Shown: positions 53,472-62,981, counted from the stretch's first letter. The stretch is DNA of 64,000 nucleotides from Phenylobacterium deserti (GCA_943332615.1 CALQQB010000011.1:21314-85313); one strand, 5' to 3'. Translations and numbers: made by a program. The notes: generated by a model from the sequence alone, not told the origin.

Positions 53472-54499
53472 ACTGTCGCGAACCGGGCTAGGTCAGCGGC
53501 AGTGTCGCGGCTGATGTCGGGGCAAGAGATGGAGAACACCTCCGTGCCGTGGATCGTACCCATCACCTGCCGGCAGCGGGCGGCGACGCCGGCGCGGATC
53601 AGCAGGCGGTAGAAGCCGATCCCCTCATCGCACAGCGGGTCGCATTCGTTGACGCTGATGATGGTGGGCGGGAAGCCCGCCACGTCGGCCTCGGTGGCGA
53701 AGCCCGGCCACGCCAGCGGGTTGCGGGCCTGGAAGGCCTCGATCCCGTAGGCCATGGCGCCGCGATTATTATGCAGTTCTAGCAGCAGGCCGTTGTTCTC
53801 GACGGACGAGGGGTTGTCCGGGTGCGGCCACTGGCCGGCGATGTAGGGGCACAGCGCATAGAGGCCCTTGATCAGGCCGATGTCGCCGTCTTGCTTGAGC
53901 TTGAGGCCGGTGGCCAAGGTGAGGTTGCCGCCGCCGCTCTCGCCGGCCACGACGATGCGGGCGGGGTCGATGTTGAGCGCCTCGGCATTGGCCACGACCC
54001 ACTTGAGCCCGGAGACGCAGTCGTTGAGACCGGCCGGAAAGGGCGCGACCTCCGGAGCGGACGAAGGTCGCAGGGCATTACGGAAGTCGACCATCACCAC
54101 GGCCACGCCCTGGGCTGCGATGATCCGGCCCCAGGCGCTGTACATGCCGTTGAAGGCCGACATGGTCTGCATGCCGCCGCCATGGATGTAGTAGACGCAG
54201 GCCAAGCGCTCAGCGGTGTCGGGGCGGATGATTGCCACCTTGATGGTGTTGCCGTCGGGAGCGGAGACGAAGCTGTCGGTGCGGATCGAGAGTCCGGCCG
54301 AGGGGGCGTTGGCCTCGCTGTCGCAGGCGCCGAAGAGCATGTTCATCGCCGCTTCCCCGGCCAGGGCGGCGGGGCTGTTGGTTTCGGCCAGCAGGGCCTC
54401 GCGATCGGTGATGTCGCCGGCAGGCGGGCGGTCGGGCAGGCCGAACAGGGCCTTGATGCGCGGGTCGATACGGGGGTCTGCGGCGATCTTCGAGGTCAT
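53468..54499 (-). CDS. Alpha/beta hydrolase of the hormone-sensitive-lipase (HSL) group
   Basis: 343-residue cytoplasmic esterase. HSL marks: the oxyanion HGGG in YYIHGGGMQTMSAF, the nucleophile elbow VVAGESGGGNLTL, Asp in ISVNECDPLCDEGIGFY, and His in GTIHGTEVF. The ATG at 54499 with AGGACACC upstream is preferred; a long in-frame extension upstream (to 54763) is antisense to the cytochrome gene and has no conserved character. Probably hydrolyses short acyl esters. Confidence 0.88.
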   Translation of the reverse strand: MTSKIAADPRIDPRIKALFGLPDRPPAGDITDREALLAETNSPAALAGEAAMNMLFGACDSEANAPSAGLSIRTDSFVSAPDGNTIKVAIIRPDTAERLACVYYIHGGGMQTMSAFNGMYSAWGRIIAAQGVAVVMVDFRNALRPSSAPEVAPFPAGLNDCVSGLKWVVANAEALNIDPARIVVAGESGGGNLTLATGLKLKQDGDIGLIKGLYALCPYIAGQWPHPDNPSSVENNGLLLELHNNRGAMAYGIEAFQARNPLAWPGFATEADVAGFPPTIISVNECDPLCDEGIGFYRLLIRAGVAARCRQVMGTIHGTEVFSISCPDISRDTAADLARFATV

Positions 54500-54604
54500 A
54501 GGCGGGTGTCCTGTGGCGGCCGGGGCAGCGTCGCACGGCCCGGCGGCGGAAGCCAAGCGGCGGCTGGCCTGCCCACGGCCTCCCAGGTGGCGTAGAGTGG
54601 GCGC

Positions 54605-54973
54605 ATGCCCCCTCGTCGCACCTATTCGCTTAGGATTCTCCTCTCGGTGCTGGCTCTGCTCGCGAGCGCGGCCGTGACGACGGGAGCGGCGGCGAAGCCG
54701 AAGCGCGACCCGGCGGTCGCGCATGGCCTCCAGGTCGCCCGCCGCGCCTGCGCCGGCTGTCATTCAGTGGAGGGGGACGCCGATAGCCGCCAGGCCAAGG
54801 CGCCACCCTTCACCAGCCAGGAGCTCGAACATGTGGCGGCGCTGGAGGGCCGGGTCGAGATGCTGACGCGTCAGGGCCACTATGGCATGCCAGCCGTCAG
54901 CCTGACGGCCGGCGAGATCGCCGACCTCAAGGCCTATATCGCCAGCCTGGAAAGGCGCCGCGCCGGCCCCTGA
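54605..54973 (+). CDS. Small c-type cytochrome
   Basis: 122 residues with a signal peptide (RILLSVLALLASAAVTTG) and one heme site CAGCH after VAHGLQVARRA; the likely axial Met lies in GHYGMPAVSLTAGEI. This is a class I monoheme cytochrome of the periplasm. The 3' end overlaps the convergent CPBP gene by 40 bp, which is notable because both C-termini look genuine. Partner enzymes are not adjacent. Confidence 0.85.
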   Translation: MPPRRTYSLRILLSVLALLASAAVTTGAAAKPKRDPAVAHGLQVARRACAGCHSVEGDADSRQAKAPPFTSQELEHVAALEGRVEMLTRQGHYGMPAVSLTAGEIADLKAYIASLERRRAGP

Positions 54974-55887
54974 CGGCGGACCCACACCTCCACGGCCAGG
55001 GCCAGTATGGCGACCGTACCGATCTGGAGGGCGAAGGAGGCCGGGTCGAACGCCTGCGACGGCGCGGTGGCCAGCATCACGGGCTGGGCCAGAAGCGCGA
55101 TACCCAGGTTGTTGGCCAAGTGGGCGCCGGTGGTGAACTCCACGCCGTCCAGGCGCAGCACCACCCAGGCCCAGCCAGCGCCCATCGCGAGGCGAGTCAG
55201 CAGGCCGCCAACGGAGAGGTCGCCGTGGGCCAGGGTGAAAACCACGGCGTTCACCGCTACGACCGCCATAAGACTGCGGGTCAGGGCGTGGGTCTGCTGC
55301 AGCAGCCAGCCCCGGAACAGCAGTTCCTCGGCCAAGGCCGCCAGCCACAGGAAGACCAGCGCGGCGGCGGCGTAAGCCACGCGGTGGAGGCCGGACGCGC
55401 CTGGAGTGGCCAGCGGCGCGGGCGAGGCCCCCTTGGCCAGGCCGTCGAGCCAGATTTCGGCGGCGACCACGGGCAGGAAGACCAGCAATCCCACGAGCGC
55501 GTGGCGCCAGCGGAAGCGCGGCGCGATGGTGAGGAAGGACTGCAACGGCCGCCCGGCGCGGCGGGCGCTGACGGCGGTGAAGGCCCCGGCGGCGGCCATC
55601 GAACTGGCGCCAACGACGGCCAGCTCGAAGATGTAGCTGGTGAGCGCGCGGCCAGGCCGGTCGCCGACCATCAGCCGACCGATCGCCTGGGTCCAGCCGA
55701 TATTGCCGCCTCGGGCGGTGATCGCGGTCGCGGCCAGCATCACCACGGTGAGCGCGGCCAGAGCCGCGACCAGGCCGGCCACGGCGCCAAGAACGACGGT
55801 GGCCAGCGTGCGGGATATGCTGCGTTCAGCCGCGCCGATGACGTTCAGGAAGGGGAAGGCGCCCGCAGGGGAGGATCCGTCCGCCAT
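54934..55887 (-). CDS. CPBP family intramembrane metalloprotease
   Basis: 317 residues with about eight transmembrane helices. The CPBP (Abi/Rce1-like) motifs are present: EExxxR in LAALAEELLFRGWLLQ, the His of motif 2 in VVFTLAHGDLSVGG, and HxxxN in GAHLANNLGIA. These glutamates and histidines form the intramembrane metalloprotease site. Substrates are unknown; in other bacteria such proteins process prenylated or bacteriocin-related peptides. Overlaps the cytochrome gene at its 3' end. Confidence 0.9.
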   Translation of the reverse strand: MADGSSPAGAFPFLNVIGAAERSISRTLATVVLGAVAGLVAALAALTVVMLAATAITARGGNIGWTQAIGRLMVGDRPGRALTSYIFELAVVGASSMAAAGAFTAVSARRAGRPLQSFLTIAPRFRWRHALVGLLVFLPVVAAEIWLDGLAKGASPAPLATPGASGLHRVAYAAAALVFLWLAALAEELLFRGWLLQQTHALTRSLMAVVAVNAVVFTLAHGDLSVGGLLTRLAMGAGWAWVVLRLDGVEFTTGAHLANNLGIALLAQPVMLATAPSQAFDPASFALQIGTVAILALAVEVWVRRQGPARRLSRLAI

Positions 55888-55985
55888 CTGGCCGCCTCAT
55901 CGCCCATCGCCGCGCCGACGATCCCAGGCGATCTCAAACCTAGCACCGGGATGGTGTGGGTTTTCCTACTGCGTTCGCGGAAATG

Positions 55986-56174
55986 TCAAAGCAGCTTCAG
56001 GCCCAGGCTGGCGGTGACGTAGGGCAGCAGGACAGAGACCTCCACCAGGGCGATGGCATATAGCCCGGCCAGCACCGGGCGGCCCTCGCGGGCATTAAAG
56101 ACGACGCCGGCCAGCAGCGGGCCGGACACGGGCCCGGCCAGGAAGAATGGCGCCAAGCGCTTCCAACGGACCAA
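55986..56174 (-). CDS. Small hypothetical membrane protein
   Basis: About 62 residues from a TTG at 56174, which has AAGGGAGAA just upstream; the frame is open to 56216. Two hydrophobic segments (LAPFFLAGPVSGPLLAGVVF and VLAGLYAIALVEVSVLLPYV) form a helical hairpin. No family recognised. It lies between the CPBP gene and the methyltransferase gene, all on the minus strand. Confidence 0.5.
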   Translation of the reverse strand: MVRWKRLAPFFLAGPVSGPLLAGVVFNAREGRPVLAGLYAIALVEVSVLLPYVTASLGLKLL

Positions 56175-56237
56175 GACGCTTTCTCCCTTTGGTGCAGAAC
56201 GACAGGTCTGCTGCAAGGTCCGGGCCGCCCGTCCGGC

Positions 56238-57020
56238 CTATTTCGGCTTCACGAAGCGGAACAGGAATTGGTCGGTGTGGCGGCGCAGCGTGGGGTCGAA
56301 GACCATCTTGCTATGGTCGTCGGCGGGGTTGGCTAGGATGTCGCTCTTGGCCTCGAACTTGAAGCCGGCGGCCTTGGCCGCGGCCAGGACGATGGCCGGA
56401 TCGACGCGGTGGATTGTCCCACCAGTCGAGGAGGGCTCGCCGGCCGCGGCGGCGTGGTCCATGGCCACGAAGGCGCCGCCGGGCTTCAGGACGCGGAAGA
56501 TCTCGGCATAGGTCTTGGTCTGGTCCCCCAGCGCTGGCGAGTCCTTGGGCGCATAGTAAATCTCATGCGGGCCCAGGACCCAAAGCACGCGGTCGATGGA
56601 CTTGTCGGCCGGCTGCAGGGCGTCGAACGGCGTGGTGGTGTCGGTGACGTTGGCGAGCGCCCCGTTCACGTGGCGGGCGGCCATGGCGGGGCCGGAATAG
56701 GCGAACTGTTTCGGGTTCTGGGTGACCACCTTGCCCGTGGGCCCGACGGCGCGGGAGATCAGCTCGGTCATCCAGCCGCGACCGACCTCGATCTCCAGCA
56801 CCGTCTCGCCGGGACGGACCTGGGCGAAGCCGAGCACCTCGGTCGGCTTGCGGGCCTCGTCGTCCTTGCGGTCGGCCTCCGGGCGCGAGGGGTCGGCGAG
56901 AATCTTCGCGTAGTCAGCCGGCTTCAGCGGCGGGACGGCGGCGAGAGCCGGGGCGGCGCTGGTGAGCGCGAGGACGGCCACGGCCACAGTGGCGGCGAGG
57001 TGGTGGATAAAGACGGTCAT
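56238..57020 (-). CDS. SAM-dependent methyltransferase-like protein with a signal peptide
   Basis: 260 residues. N-terminus TVFIHHLAATVAVAVLALTS with AAPALA cleavage site predicts export. The mature part has a class I methyltransferase fold: motif I VLEIEVGRGWMTELISRAVG (the first Gly of GxGxG is Glu), DRVLWVLGPHE, and EIFRVLKPGGAFVAMDHAA. S-adenosylmethionine is not expected in the periplasm, so the role is unclear; this exported group is recurrent in Caulobacterales and sphingomonads. Encoded downstream of two TetR regulators on the same strand. Confidence 0.82.
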   Translation of the reverse strand: MTVFIHHLAATVAVAVLALTSAAPALAAVPPLKPADYAKILADPSRPEADRKDDEARKPTEVLGFAQVRPGETVLEIEVGRGWMTELISRAVGPTGKVVTQNPKQFAYSGPAMAARHVNGALANVTDTTTPFDALQPADKSIDRVLWVLGPHEIYYAPKDSPALGDQTKTYAEIFRVLKPGGAFVAMDHAAAAGEPSSTGGTIHRVDPAIVLAAAKAAGFKFEAKSDILANPADDHSKMVFDPTLRRHTDQFLFRFVKPK

Positions 57021-57158
57021 GGGAGGGTTCCTCAAGGTCCGGTCTCTCGCCGGCTGGTCGGGACACCTTAGGGGGCATGCGAGGGTGACGCCAAGGGGCG
57101 AGGCGCGAGCTACGCCCTTCGCCTCTGACGAAAATCGGGATGACAGCCGGCGGGGTGC

Positions 57159-57797
57159 TCAGGCCGTAGGCTTCAGGCCCTCGACGATGAGGGCCAGCTG
57201 GCGATCCATGGCCGCGATCAGGCCCTTGGCGTCAGCGTTTGAAGTGATCGCCAGGCGGTAGGTCCAGGCGTAGGCGGCCATCAGCAGGGTCACCACGTCG
57301 GCGACATCCAGGTCGGCGCGCAGCTCGCCGTCCTCCACGCCCTTCTCGACGCAGCCGCGCACCACGTCCATCAGCCGCCTGTCGGCGCCATAAGGCCGGG
57401 CGACCGGCGACAGCGTCCAGTCGTAGGCCGCCGCGATATGACTGAGGAACAGCCGCATGTGTCGGGCCTCGAACGCGATGTGGACCGCGAACATGGTCCG
57501 CAAGCGATCCAGGGTGGAGCCGTGCAGATGCGGCATGACCCGGTCGAGCTCCGCGTAGAGCGGATCGATCCGGGCCTGCATCACCTGCGACAGGATCTCG
57601 CCCTTCGAGGCGAAGGTGGTGAAGACGCTGCCCACGGCCACGCCGGCATGCCTAGCGATCTCACGGATCGTCGTGCCCTGGTAGCCGTGGGTGTCGAACA
57701 GCTCCCGTGCAGCATTCACCACCCGCTGGCGCGTCGCTTCCTTTTGGGACTGGCGCGCTGGAGTGGGGCCGGAGATGGTTTCGACGTCAGCCGTCAT
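57159..57797 (-). CDS. TetR family regulator (second of a tandem pair)
   Basis: 212 residues. The N-terminal helix-turn-helix is in RVVNAARELFDTHGYQGTTI and REIARHAGVAVGSVFTTF; the C-terminal ligand domain is helical (LFLSHIAAAYDWTL). It follows the other TetR gene by 12 bp, so the two are co-transcribed. The two DNA-binding domains are clearly related (GYxGxTIRxIAxxAGxxxGxVFxxF) but the ligand domains differ. Target and effector unknown. Confidence 0.92.
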   Translation of the reverse strand: MTADVETISGPTPARQSQKEATRQRVVNAARELFDTHGYQGTTIREIARHAGVAVGSVFTTFASKGEILSQVMQARIDPLYAELDRVMPHLHGSTLDRLRTMFAVHIAFEARHMRLFLSHIAAAYDWTLSPVARPYGADRRLMDVVRGCVEKGVEDGELRADLDVADVVTLLMAAYAWTYRLAITSNADAKGLIAAMDRQLALIVEGLKPTA

Positions 57798-57809
57798 GCC
57801 TGCCTGGGG

Positions 57810-58460
57810 TTAGCCGCGCCGCGCACCCGCAAGCAGAATACGGATCTGTTCACGCGCCCGGGTCTGCAACGCATCCAGGCTCCAGCCCTCGAAGATCGCC
57901 TGCGCAAAATTCGAAAGATAGGTATCGAACAGCATCTGGCTACGCAACTTCACTTCCGCTTCCTGGCTAAGTTCGCCACGTTCGACGGCGGCGTTCAACT
58001 GCTCCGTGAAAAGGTCCACGAAGGCCATTCCCGAAGGCAGGCCGCGCAGGGTGGGGCCGCCATCCCGATCCCAAGAGACGCTGAATGCGGCGCGGGCAAG
58101 CTGCAGGCGCGACTTATAGAAGGTGTAGCCGGCCATGAAGACTTTAAGGACCGCGTCCTCGACGTTGCGGCCGCGCGTGGCGGCGTCGCGCATGGCGGTG
58201 TTGAGCACCTCCATGTCGTCGGACATGATCTCGCGGAACAGGTCGGACTTGTCTGAGAAGTTCGCGAACACCGCGCCGGTGGACATCCCGGCAGCCGCGG
58301 CGATGTCACGGATCGTAGCGCCTTCGTAGCCTTCTTCGCTGAACAGTTTGCGGGCGGCGGCAAGGACCTTCAGGCGGGTCTGTTGTTTCGCAAGCGCGCG
58401 GCGAGTGGGGGCGCGCACCGGCATGTCGGCGGCGACCAGATTTGGGGAGATGTGCTTCAT
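57810..58460 (-). CDS. TetR family regulator (first of a tandem pair)
   Basis: 216 residues. The DNA-binding domain has KVLAAARKLFSEEGYEGATI and RDIAAAAGMSTGAVFANF, typical of TetR. The helical C-terminal domain contains YKSRLQLARAAFSVSW and LFDTYLSNFAQAIFEGW, resembling the AcrR-like TetR_C of fatty-acid or hydrocarbon-responsive members. The ATG at 58460 is followed by a basic leader. First gene of the pair; probably controls itself, the second regulator and perhaps the exported methyltransferase. Confidence 0.92.
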   Translation of the reverse strand: MKHISPNLVAADMPVRAPTRRALAKQQTRLKVLAAARKLFSEEGYEGATIRDIAAAAGMSTGAVFANFSDKSDLFREIMSDDMEVLNTAMRDAATRGRNVEDAVLKVFMAGYTFYKSRLQLARAAFSVSWDRDGGPTLRGLPSGMAFVDLFTEQLNAAVERGELSQEAEVKLRSQMLFDTYLSNFAQAIFEGWSLDALQTRAREQIRILLAGARRG

Positions 58461-58793
58461 TCGTCTCTTGAATTCACCGAGGGGGAGCCCGGCGATTTTG
58501 GCTTGGGGAGGGGGAGACCGGCGCTCGGATACGAGGGGCCGGCAGTGAACACGTTCAGCTAACTTGCGACAGAGGGATCATTTCAGGTTTGCAACCCCCC
58601 GATATCCGCATCCGGCAGAGGAAGACGCCAAGTCTCAAGCCCTTATTCCATAAGGAATCCCGCAACGCACCAAATTTCGGAACGCCGTTGGCTCAACGCC
58701 CGTCGAGCATGATCATCGAGCGTCGCATCAGGTTCAAGATCTACAACGGCTTTGCTCTGGCAATCCGCTCCGGCTGCGACGTAAAGTCCCGCC
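58461..58793. other. Intergenic region between the TetR pair and the twin-TM gene
   Basis: About 330 bp with no convincing gene. It must hold two divergent promoters. A near-palindrome ATTCC-ATAA-GGAAT lies at 58645-58658 and could be a TetR operator, but this is weak. No RNA structure recognised. Confidence 0.35.
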
Positions 58794-58991
58794 ATGGATG
58801 TCTTCGACTACCTGATCTACGCCGCGCTGGGAGCCGTCAGCATCGTGCTCGCCCTGGGAATCTTCGCCCTTTTCCGGGGCGGTGAGTTCGGCCGCTCCTA
58901 CTCCAACAAGCTGATGCGGCTGCGGGTTCTGACCCAGGCGGTGGCGATCGCCGTGCTAGTGGCGGCGGCCTGGTGGCGGAGCCGCGGCTGA
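58794..58991 (+). CDS. Twin transmembrane helix small protein (HIG1-like)
   Basis: 65 residues with two transmembrane helices (YLIYAALGAVSIVLALGIFA and VLTQAVAIAVLVAAAWW) joined by a loop with RGGEFGRSYSNKLMRLR, the pattern of the alphaproteobacterial twin-TM proteins related to mitochondrial HIG1, which associate with respiratory complexes. It ends 2 bp before the adenosyltransferase gene, a conserved neighbour in many alphaproteobacteria. Confidence 0.88.
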   Translation: MDVFDYLIYAALGAVSIVLALGIFALFRGGEFGRSYSNKLMRLRVLTQAVAIAVLVAAAWWRSRG

Positions 58992-58993
58992 AG

Positions 58994-59569
58994 ATGGTCA
59001 CCCTCAACCGCATCTACACCCGGACCGGCGACGCCGGGACCACGCGACTGGCCACCGGCCAGACCGTCAGCAAATCCGACCTGCGCGTCGAGACCTACGG
59101 CGCCGTAGACGAGACCAACGCCTGCGTCGGGCTGGCGCGGGTCCATCTGGCCGCCGATCCCGAATTCGACGCGATGCTGGCGCGGATCCAGAACGAGCTC
59201 TTCGACCTGGGCGCGGACCTAGCCACCCCGCCGGCGCCAGGCGAGGTCGAAGGGTCGCGCCTGCGTATCCTCGACAGCCAGGTGGCGCGGCTGGAGGCCG
59301 AGATCGACGCCCTCAACGACCAGCTGCCGACGCTCAAGTCCTTCATCCTGCCCGGTGGCGCGCCGGCCGCCGCTGCCCTGCACCTGGCGCGCACCGTCAG
59401 CCGCCGCGCCGAGCGCGAGGCGGTGCGCCTGGTCGAGGCCGGCGAGCCGGTGAGCGGCCCGGCCCTGCGCTACCTCAACCGCCTGTCGGATTTCCTTTTC
59501 GTTGCCGCCCGCTGGGCCAACGACCGGGGCGCGGCGGAGGTGTTCTGGCAGTCCGGCGCGACGCGCTGA
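58994..59569 (+). CDS. pduO: Cob(I)alamin adenosyltransferase, PduO type
   Basis: 191-residue trimeric enzyme that transfers adenosyl from ATP to cob(I)alamin, making coenzyme B12 for methylmalonyl-CoA mutase and similar enzymes. Family motifs: IYTRTGDAGTTRLATGQ (ATP loop), YGAVDETNACVGLARVH, LKSFILPGGAPAAAALHLAR, VSRRAEREAVRL and RYLNRLSDFLFVAARWAN. ATG 58994 gives the normal MVTLNRIYTRTGD start; an alternative lies seven codons upstream but overlaps the twin-TM gene. Confidence 0.95.
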   Translation: MVTLNRIYTRTGDAGTTRLATGQTVSKSDLRVETYGAVDETNACVGLARVHLAADPEFDAMLARIQNELFDLGADLATPPAPGEVEGSRLRILDSQVARLEAEIDALNDQLPTLKSFILPGGAPAAAALHLARTVSRRAEREAVRLVEAGEPVSGPALRYLNRLSDFLFVAARWANDRGAAEVFWQSGATR

Positions 59570-59571
59570 CG

Positions 59572-59835
59572 CTACCGCTTCGCCGGCGCCGTCGAGGTTT
59601 CGATGGCGGCCCTGGCCGCGGCTTCGGCCTGCTTGTCGGCGGCGGGGCGGCGGGTGATCGAGGTGATCAGGACCGGCATGGCGCAGACGCGCTCGCCCGG
59701 ATCCCACCAGCGATGGGCCTGTTCGCACTGCTTCCGCGGCATGATCCAGCCGACCTGCCAGATGCCCACGCCCACTACAGCGACGAGGAAGGCGGCGATG
59801 AAGATGACCTTCAGGCGCTCGATATTCGGGTTCAT
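59572..59835 (-). CDS. Small single-TM hypothetical protein
   Basis: 87 residues from ATG 59835 (MNPNIERLKVIFIAAFLVAV), preceded by AAAGG. One transmembrane helix (about 8-28) precedes a periplasmic part with two Cys (RKQCEQAHRWWDPGERVCAM) that could form a disulphide. The Trp-rich stretch is notable. No family recognised. It is convergent with the adenosyltransferase gene and divergent from etfB. Confidence 0.65.
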   Translation of the reverse strand: MNPNIERLKVIFIAAFLVAVVGVGIWQVGWIMPRKQCEQAHRWWDPGERVCAMPVLITSITRRPAADKQAEAAARAAIETSTAPAKR

Positions 59836-59844
59836 GAGAGGCCT

Positions 59845-59858
59845 TTTACATACGTAAA
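59845..59858. promoter_or_regulatory. Palindrome immediately upstream of the small single-TM gene
   Basis: TTTAC-ATAC-GTAAA, 5-bp arms with a 4-bp centre, lies 10 bp from the start codon of the minus-strand gene, over its ribosome site. It could be an operator or a small translational hairpin. Confidence 0.3.
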
Positions 59859-59986
59859 GGGGCGTTTGGCTAGAGGGCGCAAGGACGCCGAATGCGGGGT
59901 CGCGCGCTTGCAAACCGTGGCGGAACCGCTATTGCCCCTCCGGCTCATTTCATTCCGCAACCTATAATTTGAGGCGCTAGCTACCC

Positions 59987-60733
<747 letters not shown>

Positions 60734-61678
60734 ATGGCCGTTCTCGTCATCGCGGACCACGACAACACGACCCTGAAGGACAACACCCACAAGGTGGTCA
60801 CCGCCGCCCTCGCCATGAGCGGTGACGTCGATGTGCTGGTGGCCAGCGCCAGCAGCGCCACCCTGGGCGCAGCGGCGGCCAAGATCGCCGGCGTGCGCAA
60901 GATTTTGACCGCTGACAGCGCCGAACTGGGCCAGGGCCTTGCCGAGGCGGTGGGCGACTTGATCGTCGGCCTGATGGGCGGCTATGACGCCGTCCTCATT
61001 CCTGCCACCTCGCAGGGCAAGAACTTCGCCCCCCGCGTCGCCGCCAAGCTGGACGTGGCCCAGATCTCGGAGGTGATCGAGGTCGTGTCCGCTGACACCT
61101 TCGTGCGCCCGATCTACGCCGGCAACGCACTGGAGACGGTGCAGTCGGCAGACACCAAGAAGGTGCTGACCGTGCGCCCCACCGCATTCGCGGCAGCGGC
61201 GGAGGGCGGCTCAGCACCGGTCGAAGGCGTCCCGCCGCCGCCGGCTCCGGCGAAGACCCACTTTGTCGACCAGAAGATCGTCAAGTCGGCCCGCCCGGAC
61301 CTGGGCGCCGCCAAGATCGTCGTCTCAGGCGGTCGCGCCATGGGCTCGGCGGAAGAGTTCCAGAAGGTGATCGAGCCCCTGGCCGATAAATTGGGCGCGG
61401 CGGTCGGCGCGTCTCGGGCCGCCGTCGATGCCGGCTACGCGCCGAACGACTATCAGGTGGGTCAGACCGGCAAGGTCGTCGCCCCCGAGCTCTACATCGC
61501 CATCGGCATCTCGGGCGCCATCCAGCACCTGGCCGGCATGAAGGACTCCAAGATCATCGTGGCCATCAACAAGGACGGTGACGCCCCGATCTTCCAGGTC
61601 GCCGACTTCGGCCTGGTATCGGACTACAAGACCGCCGTGCCGGACCTGATGAACGCCCTGACCGCCGCAGGCATATAG
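60734..61678 (+). CDS. etfA: Electron transfer flavoprotein subunit alpha
   Basis: 314-residue FAD-binding subunit. C-terminal FAD domain motifs are standard: [74 protein letters not shown]. It is translated in tandem with etfB. GcdH and other acyl-CoA dehydrogenases are its donors. A good rho-independent terminator follows. Confidence 0.97.
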   Translation: MAVLVIADHDNTTLKDNTHKVVTAALAMSGDVDVLVASASSATLGAAAAKIAGVRKILTADSAELGQGLAEAVGDLIVGLMGGYDAVLIPATSQGKNFAPRVAAKLDVAQISEVIEVVSADTFVRPIYAGNALETVQSADTKKVLTVRPTAFAAAAEGGSAPVEGVPPPPAPAKTHFVDQKIVKSARPDLGAAKIVVSGGRAMGSAEEFQKVIEPLADKLGAAVGASRAAVDAGYAPNDYQVGQTGKVVAPELYIAIGISGAIQHLAGMKDSKIIVAINKDGDAPIFQVADFGLVSDYKTAVPDLMNALTAAGI

Positions 61679-61731
61679 GCGGCCGCCGTGGGGACGCCGT
61701 CCCCGCGTCATAGCGACCCAGAACAGAGGGG

Positions 61732-61762
61732 GGGGCGGTTCCATCCGGGGCCGCCCCTTTTT
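61732..61762 (+). terminator. Rho-independent terminator after etfBA
   Basis: GGGGCGG (61732-61738) and CCGCCCC (61751-61757) form a 7-bp GC stem with a 12-base loop, immediately followed by five T. It lies about 55 bp after the etfA stop. Confidence 0.85.
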
Positions 61763-61841
61763 CATGCTCGCCACCGCTTGGGGCGGGGGGCGGAGAACGA
61801 CCCGGAGTCTGGCGCCACGGCCACGGTTGAGGCCGCATGAG

Positions 61842-61856
61842 TGCTGCGACGCAGCA
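61842..61856. promoter_or_regulatory. PhaR-like palindrome upstream of the 3-hydroxybutyryl-CoA dehydrogenase gene
   Basis: TGCTGC-GAC-GCAGCA, perfect 6-bp arms around a 3-bp centre, matches the CTGC-N3-GCAG type recognised by the PHB regulator PhaR in alphaproteobacteria. It lies about 83 bp before the start of a gene acting on 3-hydroxybutyryl-CoA. Binding is inferred. Confidence 0.45.
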
Positions 61857-61938
61857 ATCCCCTTGCCGCATTGCGCCATGAGCGTGTTAGAAAGCTGCCA
61901 CGAAAATGAGCAAAAGCCGCTCAGAGGGGTCGTGGTCT

Positions 61939-62817
61939 GTGGTTGACATCAAGACGGTGGGCGTTATCGGCGCTGGCCAAATGGGTTCGGGCATCGCCCA
62001 TGTGGTCGCCCTCGGCGGCTATGACGTGCTGCTGCACGACGTGAGCGCTGAGCGGATCGACGAGGGTATCGCCCTGATCGAGCGCAACATGACCCGCCAG
62101 GTGGCGCGCGGCGTGATCGAGCACACCGCCATGCAGACCGCCATCGCGCGGATCAAGCCGGCGGTCGAGCTGCAGACGATCGGGACCACCGACCTGGCCA
62201 TCGAGGCGGCCACCGAGAACGAAGAGACCAAGAAGGCCATCTTCAAGGCGCTGCAGCCCCATTTGGGCCCCAACACCCTGCTGGCCTCCAACACCTCCTC
62301 GATCTCGATCACCCGGCTGGCCTCGGCCACCGACCGGCCCGGCAAGTTCATCGGCCTGCACTTCATGAACCCCGCCCCGGTGATGAAGCTGGTGGAGATT
62401 ATCCGCGGCATCGCCACCGACGCCGACACCTACGAGATCGCGGTCTCCTTCGCCCAGTCGCTGGGCAAGACCACCTCGAACGCCGAGGACTTCCCGGCCT
62501 TCATCGTCAATCGCATGCTGATGCCGATGATCAACGAGGCGATCTACACGCTCTATGAGGGCGTGGGGACCGTCGATGCCATCGACACCGCCATGCGCCT
62601 GGGCGCCAACCACCCGATGGGCCCGCTGGAGCTGGGCGACTTCATCGGCCTGGATACGGTGCTGTCGATCATGAACGTCCTGTACGAGGGCCTGTCGGAC
62701 TCAAAGTACCGCCCCTGTCCGCTGCTGGTGAAATACGTCGAAGCCGGCTGGCTGGGCCGCAAGTCCGGTCGCGGCTTCTACGACTATCGCGGCGACAAGC
62801 CCGTCCCCACCCGCTGA
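61939..62817 (+). CDS. hbd: 3-hydroxybutyryl-CoA dehydrogenase
   Basis: 292 residues from GTG 61939 (MVDIKTVGVIGAGQMG), with GAGGGG upstream; an in-frame ATG at 61906 adds 11 residues. N-terminal NAD-binding Rossmann motif GVIGAGQMGSGIAHV, catalytic Ser/His/Glu region SNTSSISITRLASATDRPGK and FIGLHFMNPAPVMKLVEII, then a helical C-terminal domain (AFIVNRMLMPMINEAIYTLY, RKSGRGFYDY). It interconverts 3-hydroxybutyryl-CoA and acetoacetyl-CoA, in beta-oxidation or PHB metabolism. It commonly follows etfBA in alphaproteobacteria. Confidence 0.95.
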   Translation: MVDIKTVGVIGAGQMGSGIAHVVALGGYDVLLHDVSAERIDEGIALIERNMTRQVARGVIEHTAMQTAIARIKPAVELQTIGTTDLAIEAATENEETKKAIFKALQPHLGPNTLLASNTSSISITRLASATDRPGKFIGLHFMNPAPVMKLVEIIRGIATDADTYEIAVSFAQSLGKTTSNAEDFPAFIVNRMLMPMINEAIYTLYEGVGTVDAIDTAMRLGANHPMGPLELGDFIGLDTVLSIMNVLYEGLSDSKYRPCPLLVKYVEAGWLGRKSGRGFYDYRGDKPVPTR

Positions 62818-62981
62818 TGCCTTCCCTCCCTTAGTGGGCAGGATCGACTCGGCGACGCCGAGCGGCGTGCGGAAGTTTGGGTTGGAGTCCGGACCTTCGG
62901 AAGGCCCACCCGACCATCACGCTCCGCCACGCTCTCGCCCGTCCACTGACGATGGCTGGCCCAGCGGCATCCTGTTCGGCG

